DNA from: Rhyacophila brunnea
Lineage: Eukaryota; Arthropoda; Insecta; Trichoptera; Rhyacophilidae
DNA length: 64,000 bases
Direction of reading: 5' to 3'
Assembly: GCA_022495005.1 (NCBI GenBank)
Contig: JAGYXB010001409.1
Location: forward strand, 62,001-126,000
Part shown: positions 57,840 through 64,000 of the stretch, one piece after another
How positions within the stretch are numbered: position 1 is the stretch's first letter
Layout: each line of letters opens with the position of its first letter
Program-made: the position numbers and the translations under genes
The notes under the pieces: generated by a model
What the model saw: the letters and a program-made list of their open reading frames with translations, nothing else
Databases searched by the model: none
What the model was told of the DNA's origin: nothing

Positions 57840-58830
57840 TAGTAACACTAATGCAAAGCGATGACACCCCACCCGCTACGTTCGGCGCACCCCGTGACCT
57901 ATATATATATATAAAATAACTTTATTCCCGATTATTATTATTAAATTGTATCAACTCGTCACAATCATGCGCCGATGGTTATTGAATTATGAAGGTAGCC
58001 GCCGTCGTCGGAACAGAGGCGACCACTCGCACCTATTCGGGCCGGAGTCTCGAGTCGCCAAGTATCGCGGGCCGCTGCGCCGAGCGTAGAAAATTAATGT
58101 AATCTAAGCGATCTTTCGACTGTTGCAGTTGACATCGGGATATCCCAAACGCAAAGTGACTAACAACATTAAATTGTTCTCATATATGTCGTGCGGAGTG
58201 GGATTTTGCAGGAGTGAGGGGCCGTCCAAATCGCGCCCCCTGACAGAAAGAGTACGACGCACTTTTCTCCGTCCTGCGTAACACGAGAACGAGACGGAAA
58301 CAGAATTATCACTACTACAATTGGAAAGAATGAGCTAAACATATTTTTCCGACCACCGTCTCACTTGTGCACATCTTTTGTGCAAACATAAACACATTTT
58401 GTGCGTTTGAGACGGAGTTATGCAGCCGGGAACGTGCGAGAGCGATCACGATATAAATGTTCCCAGTTTTATTTGTGCACGTAAACACTACTGTGCGAGC
58501 TAATCCAACCTGACCGGGAAATTTCTCCCCGTTTCATAAACTCAGACGTACTAATATTTTCCGTCTTTTTCACTCGCGTGCCTAAGCACGTATTTGAAGT
58601 CTATTTTAGTGTCGTAGTACTCGAAAACACGGACTTTCAAAGCGCATGTGGTGACATTAGTACGTATGTTGGGTGAAGGCAGCCAATAGCGAGGAGGCAT
58701 TCGGGTTTACCGCTTCGTGATTGGCCGCGTTTGGGGGATGACAAGTGTAGATGGGCTAGTAGTAGGGGGCTCGTAGACAAAATGGTGGAAATAATGAAAC
58801 TGCGTTCGCAGAACTCCTCGCGAAAATAAT
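57840..58830 (-). promoter_or_regulatory. CpG-richer tract with CCAAT boxes, possible promoter or 5' UTR exon
   Basis: GC and CpG content rise well above background (GCGGGCCGCTGCGCCGAGCG near 58070; GAACGTAGCGGG inverse near 57880). Both AGCCAATAGCG and GATTGGC (inverted CCAAT) lie at 58680-58725. On the minus strand GAATAG|GTGCGAGT (58037-58024) would be an acceptable donor for a non-coding exon. Placed just upstream of the N-terminal exon, it may be the promoter of the homeobox gene; not proven. Confidence 0.3.
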
Positions 58831-59064
58831 TGGAAAGCTGTTTTTCATTTGGACTTTTTGGTTTGTGTTGTGGTATTGACTGGCTCCCATAGAGGCGCAT
58901 CGATAATTTACATGATATAAAATACAATAGAAAATAATTAGGTATCTGTAATATTATGTATAGAAACTATATTAATTAGGTATGGACAACAATAATGAAT
59001 AATAATTTATAAACCCCTTGTTTCTCTTCAAGCAACTATAATGTTAAATTGATACTTACTTGTA

Positions 59065-59290
59065 ATTAAATCAAGCCCCACAGTAAAATATTCCGTAGAG
59101 AAGCAGTACCTAACTGATGTCGTGGTTTCGAATCTCTCATTTTGCAAAAAATACCTACTTATTGTTTTTCTTTAAAACATGTTTGTCCCAATAGGTTGGG
59201 CGAATGGCTAACAATCGTTACCAGTAAAAGTCTGCTATATGATGTCAACTCTCTGGAGATCCATATGCTCAACCATAAATGGTGATTTAG
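59065..59290 (+). repeat. SINE family A, degraded copy
   Basis: GATGTCGTGGTTTCGAATCTCTC, TTGGGCGAATGGCTAACAAT and GGAGATCCATATGCTCAACC match in order, with many changes. Confidence 0.55.
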
Positions 59291-59940
59291 GTACTTTTTT
59301 CACCCTTAAGTAATTAAATCATATTATTATTTTTATTCCACGATTTCACCTGAAAATTGTGTTAAAATTTTCTGTTCAGTAACTTCTAATACAAAACATT
59401 ACTTTAAGGCATATACATCCATAATATTCTGCAGAGGAGAAGGGTGGAGGTAGGCTGCTAAGATCCAACATACCTAAATAATACACACTAAAGTTTGTCA
59501 CTCATTTGTATTTGTTTTCATTGAACTAAAAATACAAATTGCACACGGGGCTGGTTAGTTTTTAAAAATCAGTTAAGCCCTGCCTAACCAAACCATAATA
59601 GATAATTTTATTATTATAGTCAAAAAATATTCTTCTATCTACAAAATATCTAAAATTATGTCATGTACAGTGGCGCATTTATTGATGTAGAGGCCAAAGG
59701 CATATGATTTTGAGCCCCCCTACGATAAAGAAATTTAAATTGTATATTATTTAGAATTCCAACGATTTACTATTTTTGTTTAATTTATTTTTTGATTTAT
59801 TATTCTTTTAAATTGTGGTATATTTTAATACTTTGATGACCGGTTTGAACTGTTTGGAGACCCCCTTCAAAATGTTCTGACGAATCGGTCAAGCTGTTTG
59901 CGTACTGCGAAAGTAGGTAAATGGTATCCAGGTTTATTCA
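59291..59940. other. Repeat scraps only
   Basis: 59830-59890 is Penelope-like (GATGACCGGTTTGAACTGTT). Otherwise AT-rich, no gene. Confidence 0.4.
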
Positions 59941-59945
59941 TTTAA

Positions 59946-60531
59946 AATCTTGTAGAAAATGAGTAAGTATCTATATAAAAAAAATCGGTGTGTGTACTTA
60001 TGTACGCTCGTTAGAAGTTATACATCTTTGGCGTAACAAAACAAAAACAAAACTTGTGATAACCTAGATTCTTCGACTAGCTCTTAATTATCTTGTTAAA
60101 TTACACACTCAAGAAAAAGGACCGCTTATTGGAACGCCGTTGGTTTATGTCTATACACTTTAACTTATATTACTAAATTATATAATTATTTATCGTTGTT
60201 TTTATTTTTAAAGTAACAACTGCCACTATGACGTTTAATAGTTTGTTTACGTAAGGAATTGCAAATGGCCGACAATAATAAATTCGCTGCCTAGGCAACG
60301 GAACAATTATGAACTATAATAATTATTATACTGTATAATCGTCACGATGGCAGTATCATACTGTGGCGTAAAGGCAGTGCGTTCGGCTGATAACCGAACA
60401 ATCGGTGGTTCGAATTCAATCGAGTGCGTTTATTTTTGGGTGAAAATATAAATTATGTCATGTATAAAACATGTCACACGCCAAAATTACACTCTGGTCT
60501 GATTTTCCAAACGCACCTAAAGAAGTATAAC
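59946..60531 (+). repeat. 585-bp repeat T, copy 1, bounded by TTAA on both sides
   Basis: Starts after TTAA (59942-59945) with AATCTTGTAGAAAATGAGTA and ends AAGAAGTATAAC before TTAA (60532-60535). Nearly identical to 61302-61884. No inverted ends. It includes a tRNA-like segment at 60362-60430. Confidence 0.85.
60362..60430 (+). repeat. tRNA-like segment with GAT anticodon-type loop, copy 1
   Basis: TTCGG-CTGATAA-CCGAA forms a perfect five-base stem with seven-base loop; the loop has T at position 33 and GAT at 60389-60391. B-box-like GGTTCGAATTC follows. The acceptor stem does not pair well, and cytosolic eukaryotic Ile tRNAs do not normally use GAT, so a tRNA-derived SINE is more likely than a working tRNA. 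Confidence 0.55.
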
Positions 60532-60535
60532 TTAA

Positions 60536-61297
60536 TGGCCCACATGCTCGTCGTAGGTCAAAATTGAGTTTTTATTGTATTTTCAAACCATGATCCTGGA
60601 CACTCCTTAAACGTTGTAGATAATCTATTTATAAAATACTACTTTACTTAATACTACCCTACTTTAATTATAGTTTGTCAATTTATGGCTACGGCCGTAT
60701 GTTGTAGCTTAACCACTGGGGAATGACAAAAGAAATGGCGTATTTCAAAAAAACACTACCTTATTCTTAGGTCAATAATTATTATAAAGCAATCATTATT
60801 CATAAGATGTTTATCACACTTGAATGGTCAAAGACATAGCTTATAATAAGTATCTTTAGAATCATCTTCAAATGTGTTAATCTTGCCGATTTTTGAATAA
60901 TAAAATGCCTAATTCTTGTCAAATTTGGGATCACAGAGATTATCAATATAATTTTTTATCGTGAATATTTTACAAAAATTATCTCGTAATAAATTATACT
61001 AATGGTTTTATAAATGCGTTTAAAAATTAATAAATGTAAAAAATCTTAACACCACTGCACAGTTATGTACCGAAATATGACTATATTCTAAAACATTAGA
61101 GCGAGAGGTTTAAAAGAATACTATTTTATGTAACAAAAATACTTTATGCAGTCATCAAATGTTTAAAATAACTATGAGGATAATAAGGCTTCAAAATTAT
61201 ATAAATAGATTATCTACAACGTTTAAGGAGTGTCCAGGATCATGGTTTGAAAATACAATAAAACCTCAATTTTTACCTACGACGAGCACGTGGGCCG
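60536..61297. mobile_element. TTAA-flanked (piggyBac-like) MITE with long inverted arms, copy 3
   Basis: Left TTAA|TGGCCCACATGCTCGTCG; right, read on the minus strand, TTAA|CGGCCCACGTGCTCGTCG. Arms pair for about 100 bp (CCAGGATCATGGTTTGAAAA). 762 bp, no transposase. The body is the inverse of the 47.5 kb copy except for the added left arm. Confidence 0.88.
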
Positions 61298-61301
61298 TTA
61301 A

Positions 61302-61884
61302 CATCTTGTAGAAAATGAGTAAGTATATAAAAAAAAATCGGTGTGTGTACTTATGTACGCTCGTTAGAAGTTAAACTTCTTTGGCGTAACAAAACAAAAA
61401 CAAAACTTGTGATAACCTAGATTCTTCGACTAGCTCTTAAATTATCTTGTTAAATTACACACTCAAGAAAAAGGACCGCTTATTGGAACGCCGTTGGTTT
61501 ATGTCTATACACTTTAACTTATATTACTAAATTATATAATTATTTATCGTTGTTTTTATTTTTAAAGTAACAACTGCCACTATGACGTTTAACAGTTTGT
61601 TTACGTAAGGAATTGCAAATGGCCGACAATAATAAATTAACTGCCTAGGCAACGGAACAATTCTGAACTATAATAATTATTATACTGTATAATTGTCACG
61701 ATTGCAGTATCATACTGTGGCGAAAAGGCAGTGCGTTCGGCTGATAACCGAACAATCGGTGGTTCGAATTCAATCGACTGCGTTTATTTTTGGGTGAAAA
61801 TATAAATTATGTCATGTATAAAACATGTCACACGCCAAAATTACACTCTGATCTGATTTTACAAACGCGCCTAAAGAAGTATAA
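61302..61884 (+). repeat. 585-bp repeat T, copy 2, bounded by TTAA
   Basis: TTAA at 61298-61301 and 61885-61888. Differs from copy 1 by only a small number of substitutions, e.g. GGCGTAAAGG against GGCGAAAAGG and AATCGAGTGCG against AATCGACTGCG. Confidence 0.85.
61716..61784 (+). repeat. tRNA-like segment with GAT anticodon-type loop, copy 2
   Basis: Same anticodon arm and B-box as copy 1; GAT at 61743-61745. One change (GTAAAGG to GAAAAGG) falls in the D-arm/A-box. Confidence 0.55.
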
Positions 61885-62347
61885 CTTAAACAATTTATTT
61901 CAAAATTTAAATTTGGAGTAAAAAATTCACCTTACGATTTAAATACGATTAATTTTACATACATTTCATACTTAGGTTATTGCTTTGATATACTTATACA
62001 CAGTTACATACGTAGTTATACCTTCGTATGTAAACTTATTGGAGACATTATTTTCTTCCACGAAAAACCTTGAAAAACCCGAGGGGACTGAAATTCAACC
62101 GAGGAAATTTCATACGATAATAGATTTTTAGAACAATTTTCACTTTGTTTACTACGATATAATTAAGTTTTCCGAAGGTATTTTAAAAATATTCCCAAAA
62201 CGATTTAAAAGTAGGTTGTTGGATCTTTCTAAAAGCTATTATTCTCTATCAGATTTTAGTGATAGTGTTTTTTTGTCTGAATTCGCATAAAGTATATTAA
62301 AACCATTTCAAGGTATTGGTAATTTTATTATCGGTACCTACCTACGT

Positions 62348-63053
62348 CAGTGGCGAAGACTCCATACTAGGCGTTATTTAAAGCCTACCTTCTTAATAAA
62401 AATATTTTTTAATTGTATATTGACTTATTTATATAATCACTTGATTATATATTCTATAAAATAATTTATTATGCCAACGAGAGATGCCGTATGTGTAGGA
62501 ATGTATTACACAGATAATAACAAAACAAACTGCAAAGGTTTTAAAAAATATACCACAGCGCGCCATCTGTTCTTGACCTAAATAAACGCGGATTATGCTT
62601 CAAATAATTCTCAATTTTTTTCATATGGACTTTACGTCACGTAGCCCCGCCAATTCTATCGAATTGTATGAACTAAAGTAAGCTCCGATTGCAGAGCCTA
62701 CAACTAAATAATTAATAATTAGATAATTAAAAAAAATAATTCTATGGTGTTTAATCGAATATTAATAAATATAGACTGTTTTTAAAAATAAAAAGAACTT
62801 TTATCTAATGTTTTTTATTTGTATAACTGTTTTAAAAAAATACGTACTTAATTTAAACTGATCGCTTAATTTTTATGTCGTCAGTGAGTTTTTGAAGTTT
62901 CATTAAATCAGTGTTGTTGTCATTACTGTGTACCTATTCATTAGTAGTAATATCGTATTATCTTCTTATTTCTCATAAGTATACCTGACAAGTGTGTTCT
63001 TTTTATCAGATCTCCACAGCCTACCTCTTTCCAAAAGTCACCCTTCGCCACTG
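62348..63053. mobile_element. hAT-like MITE family H3, complete copy (706 bp)
   Basis: CAGTGGCGAAG left, CTTCGCCACTG right; ACCTACGT on both sides (62340-62347, 63054-63061), a perfect 8-bp target duplication. No transposase. Confidence 0.92.
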
Positions 63054-63348
63054 ACCTACGTAGCATTATGATTTATATTATGTAGGTACACATTTATTGT
63101 GTCATCATATTAATCATTTTTGCAGCGACAGTTTTAGTCATAAATGGACTTAACGCAAAGATTGCCAACCCAAGTTCCGCGTTCCGTTTCAGAAGCTTGT
63201 GAAAAAGTTACAACATGAAACTTTTTGGTCGGTGACAATTATAATAGTTTAATGTCACTTATTTATTTTTATAATTTTAGAATAAAGTTTTTAGTATATT
63301 TTTTATAATTTAATTAGGTAAAGATTTTTTGACAATTAAGCGTTTATG

Positions 63349-63836
63349 ACCAAGTTTTTATTAGCTCGTATTCTTGTTTGTCCAGTACAATTTTTTTCTT
63401 GTGTGTCCAATACAAATTGTTTGTTGTTTGTCCAAGATTTGTATTGGACGATTGAAGATTTTTAAATAACTTCCCGACTAGCTGGACATTTGAAAGTTTT
63501 AGAATATATCAAAACATGACGACAATGCATTCTTTTAATACTTTTAGCCATCTTTAAGCAGAATTGAATTCATTTTCAGTTAATTCTGTTTTGTATGGAA
63601 AGTTATTTTGGAAAACATTCGTAAAAAGTAAAAATTATTAATATATACGTGTGTTACTATGGAAATCAATATAAAATGTCAAAATGGCATTTTAGTAATT
63701 AATATTTATTCAGTATTGCTATTAAGTACAAAAAAAGTATTTATTAATACATAGAATTGTCAAGTTTATATGCTCAACAGAAAATTTAAAAACGTGGTAA
63801 GTATATAAAAAGTTCTTTTTATCTTGTAAATATTTT
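63349..63836 (+). mobile_element. MITE family M2, copy 6
   Basis: AAGTTTTTATTAGCTCGTAT, then a small internal triplication of TTGTTTGTCCA words, GACATTTGAAAGTTTTAGAA, and end AGTTCTTTTTATCTTGTAAA. Confidence 0.7.
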
Positions 63837-64000
63837 TATATTATTTTGTTATTAAAACATGTATTAATAATTTACTAACTTCACTGCTAGTAATTTACCA
63901 GGAGCAAGTTGCCATTTAATCGTATTCGTCATTTTGCAATCCCACATCCTATGTGTATTATGGCAGATTGGCGTAAAAGATTCCTGTATTTATGCACAGA
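63837..64000. other. Window end, no feature
   Basis: Short AT-rich end without recognised signal. Confidence 0.4.

Noticed and set aside
58637..58927. 96-codon minus-strand frame as the missing first exon
   Set aside because: It has no donor with the required phase, ends in a stop, and the residues look non-coding.
60362..60430. Functional isoleucine tRNA gene with GAT anticodon
   Set aside because: The anticodon arm is perfect but the acceptor and T stems do not pair, cytosolic Ile tRNAs in animals do not normally use GAT, and the segment lies inside a duplicated repeat; tRNA-derived SINE is more likely.
1..64000. CRISPR arrays, operons, ribosome binding sites or prokaryotic islands
   Set aside because: No regularly spaced direct repeats, and the gene structure with spliced exons, SINEs and mariner is eukaryotic.

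Overview
The window looks like nuclear DNA of an arthropod, most likely an insect. It is very AT-rich and has few genes. It carries tRNA-derived SINEs, mariner, hAT-like, piggyBac-like and other miniature elements, short tracts of the insect telomere unit TTAGG, and frequent GTAGGTACCTA-type words that I associate with aphid or lepidopteran genomes (the last point is an impression, not a test).

Only one host gene can be supported. It lies on the minus strand and reaches across almost the whole window: a paired-like, Q50 homeobox gene whose homeodomain best matches the PROP1 / UNC-42 family. Five coding exons are visible, from 5' to 3' at 57064-56315, 22690-22506, 22178-22071, 7592-7425 and 2241-2142. 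Reading phases agree at every junction, splice sites are GT/AG, and the homeodomain is split after residues 10 and 46. The introns between them are about 33.6 kb, 0.3 kb, 14.5 kb and 5.2 kb. The start codon exon (to the right) and the last exon or exons (to the left) are not identified.

The introns are filled with mobile DNA. The 5.2-kb intron (2.2-7.4 kb) holds a jockey-like LINE cut by a frameshifted mariner. The 14.5-kb intron (7.6-22.1 kb) holds a miniature element that has itself taken a LINE fragment, an 84-bp perfect palindrome, a PIF/Harbinger-like MITE, a foldback element and several SINEs. The 33.6-kb intron (22.7-56.3 kb) has at least three hAT-like MITE families with clear 8-bp target duplications, another foldback element with a TTAGG core, piggyBac-like TTAA elements and many SINE copies. 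A few non-repetitive, more GC-rich or homeodomain-site-bearing islands (12.6, 24.9, 27.1, 34.0, 44.6 kb) are candidates for regulatory DNA. The 57-64 kb region is 5' of the first visible exon; it contains a CpG-richer tract (57.8-58.8 kb) and, at 59.9-61.9 kb, an unusual chain of two near-identical 585-bp copies flanking a MITE, with TTAA at all four boundaries.

The item most worth following is this TTAA chain, followed by the foldback elements with telomere-repeat cores and the hammerhead-like palindromes.
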